Below, piece after piece: positions 38,690 through 53,303 of a stretch of DNA of 64,000 nucleotides. The notes under the pieces were generated by a model. That model saw only the letters and a program-made list of their open reading frames with translations, did not search any database and had not been told where the DNA came from. Position 1 is the stretch's first letter. Each line of letters starts with the position of its first letter. The position numbers and the translations under genes were made by a program. The stretch is from Hemibagrus wyckioides (Eukaryota; Chordata; Actinopteri; Siluriformes; Bagridae). Where the stretch lies: NCBI RefSeq assembly GCF_019097595.1, contig NC_080734.1, forward strand, positions 20,851,892 to 20,915,891, written 5' to 3'.

Positions 38690-39980
38690 CATCACACACA
38701 AACTGTTTCTGTCAATCACACACATGCTGTTTCTGTCCATCACACACACACTGTTTCACTGTTTCTGTCCATCACACACACACTGTTTCTGTCCATCACA
38801 CACATACTGTTTCTCTCCATCACACACACACTGTTTCTGTCCATCACACACACACTGTTTCACTGTTTCTGTCCATCACACACATACTGTTTCTGTCCAT
38901 CACACAGACTGTTTCTGTCCATCATACACACACTGTTTCTGTCCATCACACACAGACTGTTTCTGTCCATCATACACATACTGTTTCTGTCCATCACACA
39001 CACTGTTTCTGTCCATCACACACACACTGTTTCTGTCGATCACACACACACTGTTTCTGTCCATCACACATACTGCTTCTGTCCATCACACACACACTGT
39101 TTCACTGTTTCTGTCCTTCACACACACTGTTTCTGTCCATCATACACACACTGTTTCTGTCCATCACACACAGTTTCTGTCCATCACACACACTGTTTCA
39201 ATGTTTCTGTCCATCACACACACTGTTTCACTGTTTCTGTCCATCAAACACACACTGTTTCTGTCCATCACACTCACATTGTTTCTGTCTATCACACACA
39301 CACTGTTTGTGTCCATCAAACACACACTGTTCCACTGTTTCTGTCCATCACACTCACACTGTTCCACTGTTTCTGTCCATCACACATATTCTGTTTCTGT
39401 CCATCACACATATTCAGTTTCTGTCCATCACACACACACGTTTTCTGTCCATCACACACACACTGTTTCTGTCCCTCACACACACACTGTTTCTGTCCCT
39501 CACACACATACTGTTTCTGTCCATCACACACACACTGTTTCTATCCATCACACACACACTGTTTCTGTCCATCACACACACACTGTTTCTATCCATCACA
39601 CACACACTGTTTCTGTCCATCACTCACACACTGTTTCTATCCATCACACACACACTGTTTCTGTCCATCACACACACACTGTTTCTATCCATCACTCACA
39701 CACTGTTTCTGTCCATCACATTCACACTGTTTCTGTCCATCACACACACACACTGTTTCTGTCCATCACACTCACACTGTTTCTGTCCATCACACACACA
39801 CACTGTTTCTGTCCATCACACTCACACTGTTTCTGTCCATCACACTCACACTGTTTCTGTCCATCACACACATAATGTTTCTGTCCATCACACACACATA
39901 CTGGTTCTGTCCATCATACTCACACTGTTTCTGTACATCACACTCACACTGTTTCTGTCCATCACACACATAATGTTTCT
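38690..39980. repeat. Second copy of the 33.9-35.2 kb mosaic
   Basis: Begins with CACACAAACTGTTTC, TCAATC and ATGCTG. TCCTTCAC is at 39114 and TGTTCCAC at 39328 and 39360. Compared with the copy at 34 kb it lacks one 54 bp step (offset changes from 4708 to 4654), and GTTACTGTCC has become GTTTCTGTCC. Both lack the same roughly 121 bp present at 16.24-16.37 kb, so they share a more recent ancestor. Confidence 0.75.
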
Positions 39981-41299
39981 GTCCATCACACACATACTGT
40001 TTCTGTCCATCACACACACACTGTTTCTGTCCATCACACACACTGTTTCTGTCCATCACACACACACTGTTTCTGTCCATCACACACACACTGTTTCTGT
40101 CCATCACACACACACTGTTTCACTGTTTCTGTCCATCACACACACTGTTTCTGTCCATCACACACACTGTTTCTGTCCATCACACACACACTGTTTCTGT
40201 CCATCACACACACACTGTTTCTGTCCATCACACACACACTGTTTAACTGTTTCTGTCCATCACACATATTCTGCTTCTGTCCATCACACTCACACTGTTT
40301 CTGTCCATCACACATATTCTGTTTCTGTCCATCACACATATTCTGTTTGTCCATCACACATATTCTGTTTCTATCCATCACACATATTCTGCTTCTGTCC
40401 ATCACACTCACACTGTTTCTGTCCATCACACACATACTGTTTCTGTCCATCACACACAAACTGTTTCTGTCCATCACACACACACTGTTTCTGTCCATCA
40501 CACACACACTGTTTCTGTCCATCACACACACACTGTTTCTGTCCATCACACACAAACTGTTTCTGTCCATCACACACACACTGTTTCTGTCCATCACACA
40601 CACACTGTTTCTGTCCATCACACACACACTGTTTCTGTCCATCACACACATACTGTTTCTGTCCATCACACACATACTGTTTCTGTCAATCACACACACA
40701 CTGTTTCTGTCAATCACACTCACACTGTTTCTGTCCATCACACACATACTGTTTCTGTCCATCACACACACACTGTTTCTGTGCATCACACACATACTGT
40801 TTCACTGTTTCTGTCAATCACACACACACTGTTTCTGTCCATCACACACACACTGTTTCTGTCCATCATACACACACTGTTTCTGTCCATCACACACACT
40901 GTTTCTGTCCATCACACACACTGTTTCAATGTTTCTGTCCGTCACACACATACTGTTTCTGTCCATCACACACACTGTTTCTGTCCATCACACACACACT
41001 GTTTCTGTCCATCACACATACTGTTTCTGTCCATCACACACACACTGTTTCACTGTTTCTGTCCATCACACACACACTGTTTCTGTCCATCACACATACT
41101 GTTTCTGTCCATCACACACACACTGTTTCACTGTTTCTGTCCATCATACACACACTGTTTCTGTCCATCACACACACACTGTTTCACTGTTTCTGTCCAT
41201 CATACACACACTGTTTCTGTCCATCATACACACACTGTTTCTGTCCATCACACACATACTGTTTCTGTCCATCACACACACACTGTTTCTGTCCATCAC

Positions 41300-42900
41300 A
41301 CACACAATGTTTCTGTCCATCAAACACACACTGTTTCTGTCCATCACACACACACTGTTTCTGTCCATCATAGACACACTGTTTCTTTCCATCACACACA
41401 CTGTTTCTGTCCATCACACACGCACTGTATCTATCCATCACACACACACTGTTTCTGTCCATCACTCACACACTGTTTCTGTCCATCACACACACTGTTT
41501 CTGTCCATCACACATACATTTTCGTTCCATCACACACACACTGTTTCTGTCCATCATACTCACACTGTTTCTCTGTTTCTGTCCATCAAACTCACACTGT
41601 TTCTGTCCAGCACACACACACTGTTTCACTGTTTCTGTCCATCACACACACACTGTTTCTGTCCATCACACACACACTGTTTCTGTCCATCACACAGACT
41701 GTTTCTGTCCATCATACACACACTGTTTCTGTCCATCACACATACATTTTCTTTCCATCACACACACACTGTTTCTGTCCATCATACTCACACTGTTTCT
41801 CTGTTTCTGTCCATCAAACTCACACTGTTTCTGTCCAGCACACACACACTGTTTCACTGTTTCTGTCCATCACACACACACTGTTTCTGTCCATCACACA
41901 CACACTGTTTCTGTCCATCACACAGACTGTTTCTGTCCATCATACACACACTGTTTCTGTCCATCACACACACACTGTTTCTGTCCATCATACTCACACT
42001 GTTTCTGTCCATCACACACACTGTTTCTGTCCATCACACACACAGTTTCAATGTTTCTGTCCATCACACACACACTGTTTCTGTCCATCACACACACACT
42101 GTTTCTGTCAATCACACACACACTGTTTCTGTCCATCACACATACTGCTTCTGTCCATCACACACACACTGTTTCACTGTTTCTGTCCTTCACACACACT
42201 GTTTCTGTCCATCATACACACACTGTTTCTGTCCATCACACACAGTTTCTGTCCATCACACACACTGTTTCAATGTTTCTGTCCATCACACACACTGTTT
42301 CACTGTTTCTGTCCATCAAACACACACTGTTACTGTCCATCACACACACACTGTTTGTGTCCATCAAACACACACTGTTTCTGTCCATCACACTCACATT
42401 GTTTCTGTCCATCACACACACACTGTTTCTGTCCATCACACTCACACTGTTTATGTCCATCACACTCACACTGTTCCACTGTTTCTGTCCATCACACTCA
42501 CACTGTTCCACTGTTTCTGTCCATCACACATATTCTGTTTCTGTCCATCACACACACACTGTTTCTATCCATCACACACACACTGTTTCTATCCATCACA
42601 CACACACTGTTTCTGTCCATCACACACACACTGTTTCTATCCATCACACACACACTGTTTCTGTCCATCACACACACACTGTTTCTGTCCATCACTCACA
42701 CACTGTTTCTGTCCATCACATTCACACTGTTTCTGTCCATCACACACACACACTGTTTCTGTCCATCACACTCACACTGTTTCTGTCCATCACACACACA
42801 CACTGTTTCTGTCCATCACACTCACACTGTTTCTGTCCATCACACTCACACTGATTCTGTCCATCACACATACTGTTTCTGTCCATCATACTCACACTGT
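41300..42900. repeat. Composite module, copy 3, with a 228 bp duplication
   Basis: Order of markers as at 15.4 and 27.1 kb: CATAGACAC, CACGCACTGTATC, TTTCTCTG (41568 and again 41796, 228 bp apart), TCCTTCAC (42186), GTTACTGTCC, TGTTTGTGTCCATCAAAC, TGTTCCAC (42472 and 42504). Private changes include TTTTCGTTCC, TCCAGCAC and TTTATGTCC. Confidence 0.8.
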
Positions 42901-44781
42901 TTCACTGTTTCTGTCCATCACACACACACTGTTTCTGTCCATCACACACACACTGTTTCTGTCCATTACACACACACTGTTTCTGTCCATAACACACACA
43001 CACTGTTTCTGTCCATCACACATACTGCTTCTGTCCATCACACACACACTGTTTCACTGTTTCTGTCCATCACACACATTGTTTCTGTTCATCATACACA
43101 CACTGTTTCTGTCCATCACACACACTGTTTCTGTCCATCACACACACTGTTTCTGTCCATCACACATACTGTTTCTGTCCATCACACACACACTGTTTCT
43201 GTCCATCACACACACACACTGTTTCTGTCCATCACACTCACACTGTTTCTGTCCATCACACACACAGACTGTTTCTGTCCATCACACTCACACTGTTTCT
43301 GTCCATCACACTCACACTGTTTCTGTCCATCACACTCACACTGTTTCTGTCCATCACACATACTGTTTCTGTCCATCATACTCACACTGTTTCACTGTTT
43401 CTGTCCATCATACACACACTGTTTCTGTCCATCACACACACTGTTTCTGTCCATCACACACACTGTTTCTGTCCATCACACATACTGTTTCTGTCCATCA
43501 CACACACACTGTTTCTGTCCATCACACATACTGTTTCTGTCCATCACACATACTGTTTCTGTCCATCATACACACACTGTTTCTGTCCATCACACACACT
43601 GATTCTGTCCATCACACTCACACTGTTTCTGTCCATCACACATACTGTTTCTGTCCATCACACACACACACTGTTTCTGTCCATCACACACACTGTTTCT
43701 GTCCATCATAGACACACTGTTTCTGTCCATCACACACTGTTTCTATCCATCACACACACACTGTTTCTGTCCATCACACTCACACTGTTTCTGTCCATCA
43801 CACACATACTGTTTCTGTCAATCACACACACACTGTTTCTGTCCATCACACACATACTGTTTCTGTCCATCACACACATACTGTTTCTGTCAATCACACA
43901 CACACTGTTTCTGTCAATCACACACACACTGTTTCTGTCCATCACACTCACACTGTTTCTGTCCATCACACACATACTGTTTCTGTCCATCACACACACA
44001 CTGTTTCTGTCCATCATACACACACTGTTTCTGTCCATCACTCACACACTGTTTCAATGTTTCTGTCCATCACACACACACTGTTTCGCTGTTTGTGTCC
44101 ATCACACACACACTGTTTCTGTCAATCACACACACACTGTTTCTGTCCATCACACACATACTGTTTCTGTCCATCACACAAATACTGTTTCTGTCCATCA
44201 CACACACACTGTTTCTGTCAATCACACACACACTGTTTCTGTCCATCACACTCACACTGTTTCTGTCCATCACACACATACTGTTTCTGTCCATCACACA
44301 CATACTGTTTCTGTCCATCACACACACACTGTTTCACTTTTTCTGTCCATCACACTCACACTGTTTCTGTCCATCACACACACACTGTTTCTGTCCATCA
44401 CACACACACTGTTTCTGTCCATCACACACACACTGTTTCTGTCCATCACACACACACTGTTTCTGTCCATCACACACACACTGTTTCTGTCCATCACACA
44501 CACACTGTTTCTGTCCATCACACACATACTGTTTCTGTCCATCATACACACACTGTTTCTGTCCATCACACACACACTGTTTCACTGTTTCTGTCCATCA
44601 CACTCACACTGTTTCTGTCCATCACACACGTACTGTTTCTGTCCATCACACATGTACTGTTTCTGTCCATCACACACACACTGTTTCTGTCCATCACACA
44701 CACTGTTTCTGTCCGTCACACACACACTGTTTCTGTCCATCACACACACACAGTTTCTGTCCATCACACACACACTGTTTC

Positions 44782-45740
44782 TGTCCATCACACTCACACT
44801 GTTTCTGTCCATCACACACATACTGTTTCTGTCCATTACACACACACTGTTTCTGTCCATCACACACACACTGTTTCTGTCCATCACACATATTCTGCTT
44901 CTGTCCATCACACACACACTGTTTCTGTCCATCACACATATTCTGTTTGTCCATCACACATATTCTGCTTCTGTCCATCACACAAATTCTGCTTCTGTCC
45001 ATCACACTCACACTGTTTCTTTCCATCACACATACACTTTTTCAGTGTTTCTGTCCATCACACACATACTGTTTCACTGTTTCTGTCCATCACACACACA
45101 CTGTTTCTGTCCATCACACACATACTGTTTCTGTCCATCACTCACACACTGTTTCTGTCCATCACACACACACTGTTTCTCTCCATCACACACACACTGT
45201 TTCAATGTTTTTGTCCATCACACACACACTGTTTCAATGTTTCTGTCCATCACACACACACTGTTTCAATGTTTCTGTCCATCACACACACACTGTTTCT
45301 GTCCATCACACTCACACTGTTTCTGTCCATCACACACATACTGTTTCTGTCCATCACACACACACTGTTTCTGTCCATCACACACACACTGTATCTGTCC
45401 ATCACACATATTCTGCTTCTGTCCATCACACACACACTGTTTCTGTCCATCACACATATTCTGTTTGTCCATCACACATATTCTGCTTCTGTCCATCACA
45501 CAAATTCTGCTTCTGTCCATCACACTCACACTGTTTCTTTCCATCACACATACACTTTTTCAGTGTTTCTGTCCATCACACACATACTGTTTCACTGTTT
45601 CTGTCCATCACACACACACTGTTTCTGTCCATCACACACATACTGTTTCTGTCCATCACACACACACTGTTTCTGTCCATCACACACACACTGTTTCTCT
45701 CCATCACACACACACTGTTTCAATGTTTCTGTCCATCACA
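44782..45740. repeat. 518 bp tandem duplication
   Basis: Copies at about 44782-45299 and 45300-45740. The rare string CATACACTTTTTCAG is at 45031 and 45549, and TTTCTCTCC at the matching place is also 518 bp apart. Both copies hold TATTCTGC, TGTTTGTCC, CACAAATTCTGC and TTTCTTTCC in the same order. The first has TCCATTAC and CACTCAC units changed in the second. Confidence 0.8.
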
Positions 45741-48700
45741 CACAGACTGTTTCACTGTTTCTTTCCATCACACGCACAATGTTTCTGTCCATCACACACC
45801 CACTGTTTCTGTCCATCTCACACAAACTGTTTCTGTCCATCATACACACACTGTTTCTGTCCATCATACACACACTGTTTCTGTCCATCATACACACACT
45901 GTTTCTGTCCATCATACACACACTGTTTCTGTCCATCATACACACACTGTTTCTGTCCATCACACACACAGTTTCAATGTTTCTGTCCATCACACACACA
46001 CTGTTGCACTGTTTTTGTCCATCACACACACACTGTTGCTGTCCATCACACACACACTGTTTCTGTCCATCACACACACACTGTTTCTGTCCATCATACA
46101 CACACTGTTTCTGTCCATCATACACACACTGTTTCTGTCCATCACACACACTGTTTCTGTCCATCACACACACAGTTTCAATGTTTCTGTCCATCACACA
46201 CACACTGTTTCTGTCCATCACAAACACTGTTTCTGTCCATCATACACACTGTTTCTGTCCATCACACACACAGTTTCAATGTTTCTGTCCATCACACACA
46301 CACTGTTTCTGTCCATCACAAACACTGTTTCTGTCCATCACACACACACTGTTTCACTGTTTCTGTCCATCACACACAAACTGTTTCTGTCCATCATACA
46401 CACACTGTTTCACTGTTTCTGTCTATCCCACACACACTGTTTCTGTCCATCACACACACACTGTTTCAATGTTTCTGTCCATCACACACACACTGTTTCT
46501 GTCCATCACACACACACTGTTTCACTGTTTCTGTCCATCACACACACACTGTTTCTGTCCATCACACACACACTGTTTCTGTCCATCACATACACACTGT
46601 TTCTGTCCATCACATACACACTGTTTCTGTCCATCACACATACTGTTTCTTTCCATCACACATACTGTTTCTATCCATCACACACACACTGTTTCTGTCC
46701 ATCACACACATACTGTTTCTGTCCATCATACTCACACTGTTTCTGTCCATCACACACACACTGTTTCTGTCCATCACACACACACTCTTTCTGTCCATCA
46801 CACACACTGTTTCTGTCCATCACACAGACTGTTTCAATGTTTCTGTCCATCACACACAGACTGTTTCAATGTTTCTGTCCATCACACAGACTGTTTCAAT
46901 GTTTCTGTCCATCACACACACTGTTTCAATGTTTCTGTCCATCACACACAGACTGTTTCACTGTTTCTTTCCATCACACACACACTGTTTCTGTCCATCA
47001 CACAGACTGTTTCACTGTTTCTGTCCATCACACACACACTGTTTCTGTCCATCACACGCACACTGTTTCTGTCCATCACACACACACTGTTTCTTTCCAT
47101 CACACACACACTGTTTCTGTCCATCATACACACACTGTTTCTGTCCATCATACACAAACTGCTTCTGTCCATCATACACACTGTTTCTGTCCATCACACA
47201 CACAGTTTCAATGTTTCTGTCCATCACAAACACACTGTTTCTGTCCATCATACACACACTGTTTCACTGTTTCTGTCCATCACACACACACTGTTTCAAT
47301 GTTTCTGTCCATCACACACACACTGTTTCTATCCATCACACACACACTGTTTCTTTCCATCACACACACACTGTTTCTATCCATCACACACACACTGTTT
47401 CTTTCCATCACACACACACTGTTTCTGTCCATCATACACACACTGTTTCTGTCCATCATACACAGACTGCTTCTGTCCATCATACACACTGTTTCTGTCC
47501 ATCACACACACAGTTTCAATGTTTCTGTCCATCACAAACACACTGTTTCTGTCCATCATACACACACTGTTTCACTGTTTCTGTCCATCACACACACACT
47601 GTTTCAATGTTTCTGTCCATCACACACACACTGTTTCTATCCATCACACACACACTGTTTCAATGTTTCTGTCCATCACACACACACTGTTTCTATCCAT
47701 CACACACATACTGTTTCTGTCCATCACACACATACTGTTTCTGTCCATCACACACACACTGTTTCTGTCCATCACACGCACACTGTTTCTGTCCATCACA
47801 CATACTGTTTCTATCCATCACACACACACGGTTTCTGTCCATCACACACACACTTTTTCTGTCCATCATACTCACACTGTTTCACTGTTTCTGTCCATCA
47901 CACACACACTGTTTCTGTCCATCACACACACACTGTTTCTGTCCATCACACACACACTGTTTCTGTCCATCACACACACACTGTTTCTGTCCATCACACT
48001 CACACTGTTTCTGTCCATCACACACATACTCTTTCTGTCCATCACACACATACTGTTTCTGTCCATCACTCTCACACTGTTTCTGTCCATCACACACACA
48101 CTGTTTCACTGTTTCTGTCCGTCACAGACACACTGTTTCTGTCCATCACACACACACTGTTTCTGTCCATCACACACACACTGTTTCTGTCCATCACACA
48201 CACACTGTTTCTGTCCATCACACACACACTGTTTCTGTTCATCATACACACACTGTTTCAATGTTTCTGTCCATCACACACACACTGTTTCTGTTCATCA
48301 CACACACACTGTTTCTGTCCATCATACACACACTGTTTCACTGTTTCTGTCCATCACACATACTGTTTCTGTCCATCACACACACAGTTTCAATGTTTCT
48401 GTCCATCATACTCACACTGTTTCTGTCCATCACATTCACACTGTTTCTGTCCATCACACTCACACTGTTTCTGTCCATCACACACACACTGTTTCTGTCC
48501 ATCATACACACACTGTTTCTGTCCATCACACACACTGTTTCACTGTTTCTGTCCATCACACACATACTGTTTCTGTCCATCACACACATACTGTTTCTGT
48601 CCATCACACACACACTGTTTCTGTCCATCACACACACACTGTTTCTGTCCATCATACACACACTGTTTCTGTCCATAACACACACACTGTTTCACTGTTT

Positions 48701-49140
48701 CTGTCTATCACACACACACTGTTTCTGTCCATCATACGCACACTGTTTCACTGTTTCTGTCCATCACACACACACTGTTTCACTGTTTCTGTCCATCACA
48801 CACACACACTGTTTAACTGTTTCTGTCCATCATACTCACACTGTTTCTGTCCATCACACACACACTGTTTCACTGTTTCTGTCCATCACACACACACTGT
48901 TTCACTGTTTCTGTCCATCAGACACACACACTGTTTAACTGTTTCTGTCCATCATACTCACACTGTTTCTGTCCATCACACACACACTGTTTCTGTCCAT
49001 CACACTCACACTGTTTCAATGTTTCTGTCCATCATACACACACTGTTTCTGTCCATCATACTCACACTGTTTCTGTCCATCACACTCACACTGTTTCTGT
49101 CCATCATACTCAAACTGTTTCTGTCCATCACACTCACACT
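45150..49140. repeat. Large HOR, copy 1 (about 3990 bp)
   Basis: Defined by comparison with the next copy: TTTCTCTCC at 45181 and 49171 (offset 3990), the GTTGCACTGTTTTTG block at 45.7-46.2 kb (offset 3696) and everything from about 46.6 to 48.4 kb (offset 3682). It has extra CATAC units near 45.85-45.95 kb and an extra 24 bp CTCAC unit near 48.45 kb. A few substitutions separate it from copy 2, for example CACACGCAC at 47775. Confidence 0.8.
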
Positions 49141-52100
49141 GTTTCTGTCCATCACACACACACTGTTTCTCTCCATCACACACACACTGTTTCAATGATT
49201 CTGTCCATCACACACACACTGTTTCAATGTTTCTGTCCATCACACACACACTGTTTCAATGTTTCTGTCCATCACACACACACTGTTTCAATGTTTCTGT
49301 CCATCACACACATACTGTTTCTGTCCATCACACACATACTGTTTCTGTCCATCACACACACACTGTTTCTGTCCATCACACACACACTGTTTCTCTCCAT
49401 CACACACACACTGTTTCAATGTTTCTGTCCATCACACACAGACTGTTTCACTGTTTCTTTCCATCACACGCACAATGTTTCTGTCCATCACACACCCACT
49501 GTTTCTGTCCATCATACACCCACTGTTTCTGTCCATCACACACAAACTGTTTCTGTCCATCATACACACACTGTTTCTGTCCATCATACACACACTGTTT
49601 CTGTCCATCATACACACACTGTTTCTGTCCATCACACACACAGTTTCAATGTTTCTGTCCATCACACACACACTGTTGCACTGTTTTTGTCCATCACACA
49701 CACACTGTTGCTGTCCATCACACACACACTGTTTCTGTCCATCACACACACACTGTTTCTGTCCATCATACACACACTGTTTCTGTCCATCATACACACA
49801 CTGTTTCTGTCCATCACACACACTGTTTCTGTCCATCACACACACAGTTTCAATGTTTCTGTCCATCACACACACACTGTTTCTGTCCATCACAAACACT
49901 GTTTCTGTCCATCATACACACTGTTTCTGTCCATCACACACACAGTTTCAATGTTTCTGTCCATCACACACACACTGTTTCTGTCCATCACAAACACTGT
50001 TTCTGTCCATCACACACACACTGTTTCACTGTTTCTGTCCATCACACACAAACTGTTTCTGTCCATCATACACACACTGTTTCACTGTTTCTGTCCATCC
50101 CACACACACTGTTTCTGTCCATCACACACACACTGTTTCAATGTTTCTGTCCATCACACACACACTGTTTCTGTCCATCACACACACACTGTTTCACTGT
50201 TTCTGTCCATCACACACACACTGTTTCTGTCCATCACACACACACTGTTTCTGTCCATCACACACACACTGTTTCTGTCCATCACACACACACTGTTTCA
50301 CTGTTTCTGTCCATCACACACATACTGTTTCTTTCCATCACACATACTGTTTCTATCCATCACACACACACTGTTTCTGTCCATCACACACATACTGTTT
50401 CTGTCCATCATACTCACACTGTTTCTGTCCATCACACACACACTGTTTCTGTCCATCACACACACACTCTTTCTGTCCATCACACACACTGTTTCTGTCC
50501 ATCACACAGACTGTTTCAATGTTTCTGTCCATCACACACAGACTGTTTCAATGTTTCTGTCCATCACACAGACTGTTTCAATGTTTCTGTCCATCACACA
50601 CACTGTTTCAATGTTTCTGTCCATCACACACAGACTGTTTCACTGTTTCTTTCCATCACACACACACTGTTTCTGTCCATCACACAGACTGTTTCACTGT
50701 TTCTGTCCATCACACACACACTGTTTCTGTCCATCACACGCACACTGTTTCTGTCCATCACACACACACTGTTTCTTTCCATCACACACACACTGTTTCT
50801 GTCCATCATACACACACTGTTTCTGTCCATCATACACAAACTGCTTCTGTCCATCATACACACTGTTTCTGTCCATCACACACACAGTTTCAATGTTTCT
50901 GTCCATCACAAACACACTGTTTCTGTCCATCATACACACACTGTTTCACTGTTTCTGTCCATCACACACACACTGTTTCAATGTTTCTGTCCATCACACA
51001 CACACTGTTTCTATCCATCACACACACACTGTTTCTTTCCATCACACACACACTGTTTCTATCCATCACACACACACTCTTTCTTTCCATCACACACACA
51101 CTGTTTCTGTCCATCATACACACACTGTTTCTGTCCATCATACACAGACTGCTTCTGTCCATCATACACACTGTTTCTGTCCATCACACACACAGTTTCA
51201 ATGTTTCTGTCCATCACAAACACACTGTTTCTGTCCATCATACACACACTGTTTCACTGTTTCTGTCCATCACACACACACTGTTTCAATGTTTCTGTCC
51301 ATCACACACACACTGTTTCTATCCATCACACACACACTGTTTCAATGTTTCTGTCCATCACACACACACTGTTTCTATCCATCACACACATACTGTTTCT
51401 GTCCATCACACACATACTGTTTCTGTCCATCACACACACACTGTTTCTGTCCATCACACACACACTGTTTCTGTCCATCACACATACTGTTTCTATCCAT
51501 CACACACACACGGTTTCTGTCCATCACACACACACTTTTTCTGTCCATCATACTCACACTGTTTCACTGTTTCTGTCCATCACACACACACTGTTTCTGT
51601 CCATCACACACACACTGTTTCTGTCCATCACACACACACTGTTTCTGTCCATCACACACACACTGTTTCTGTCCATCACACTCACACTGTTTCTGTCCAT
51701 CACACACATACTCTTTCTGTCCATCACACACATACTGTTTCTGTCCATCACTCTCACACTGTTTCTGTCCATCACACACACACTGTTTCACTGTTTCTGT
51801 CCGTCACACACACACTGTTTCTGTCCATCACACACACACTGTTTCTGTCCATCACACACACACTGTTTCTGTCCATCACACACACACTGTTTCTGTCCAT
51901 CACACACACACTGTTTCTGTTCATCATACACACACTGTTTCAATGTTTCTGTCCATCACACACACACTGTTTCTGTTCATCACACACACACTGTTTCTGT
52001 CCATCATACACACACTGTTTCACTGTTTCTGTCCATCACACATACTGTTTCTGTCCATCACACACACAGTTTCAATGTTTCTGTCCATCATACTCACACT

Positions 52101-53303
52101 GTTTCTGTCCATCACATTCACACTGTTTCTGTCCATCACACACACACTGTTTCTGTCCATCATACACACACTGTTTCTGTCCATCACACACACTGTTTCA
52201 CTGTTTCTGTCCATCACACACATACTGTTTCTGTCCATCACACACATACTGTTTCTGTCCATCACACACACACTGTTTCTGTCCATCACACACACACTAT
52301 TTCTGTCCATCATACACACACTGTTTCTGTCCATCATACGCACACTGTTTCACTGTTTCTGTCCATCACACACACACTGTTTCACTGTTTCTGTCCATCA
52401 CACACACACACTGTTTAACTGTTTCTGTCCATCATACTCACACTGTTTCTGTCCATCACACACACACTGTTTCACTGTTTCTGTCCATCACACACACACT
52501 GTTTCACTGTTTCTGTCCATCAGACACACACACTGTTTAACTGTTTCTGTCCATCATACTCACACTGTTTCTGTCCATCACACACACACTGTTTCTGTCC
52601 ATCACACTCACACTGTTTCAATGTTTCTGTCCATCATACACACACTGTTTCTGTCCATCATACTCACACTGTTTCTGTCCATCACACTCACACTGTTTCT
52701 GTCCATCATACTCAAACTGTTTCTGTCCATCACACTCACACTGTTTCTGTCCATCACACACACTGTTTCTGTCCATCACACACACAGTTTCAATGTTTCT
52801 GTCCATCACACTCACACTGTTTCAATGTTTCTGTCCATCACACACACACTGTTTCTGTCCATCATACTCACACTGTTTCAATGTTTCTGTCCATCACACA
52901 CACACTGTTTCTGTCCATCACACACACACTGTTTCTGTCCATCATAATCACACTGTTTCTGTCCATCACACTCACACTGTTTCAATGTTTCTGTCCATCA
53001 TAATCACACTGTTTCTGTCCATCACACTCACACTGTTTCAATGTTTCTGTCCATCACACACACACTGTTTCTGTCCATCACACACACACTGTTTCTTTCC
53101 ATCATACTCACACTGTTTCTGTCCATCACACTCACACTGTTTCAATGTTTCTGTCCATCACACACACACTGTTTCTGTCCATCATACTCACACTGTTTCA
53201 ATGTTTCTGTCCATCACACACACACTGTTTCTGTCCATCACACACACTGTTTCTGTCCATCATACTCACACAGTTTCTGTCCATCACACTCACACTGTTT
53301 CAA
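49141..53303. repeat. Large HOR, copy 2 (about 4160 bp)
   Basis: Follows copy 1 directly in the same orientation. It contains the GTTGCACTGTTTTTG block (49.43-49.9 kb), the GACTGTTTCAATG cluster near 50.5 kb, TTTCTTTCC units, CACACGGTTTCTG near 51.5 kb, GTTTAACTG octamers near 52.4-52.55 kb and CATAATCAC units near 52.95 kb. Its last 3058 bp (50246-53303) are repeated immediately downstream. Confidence 0.85.
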
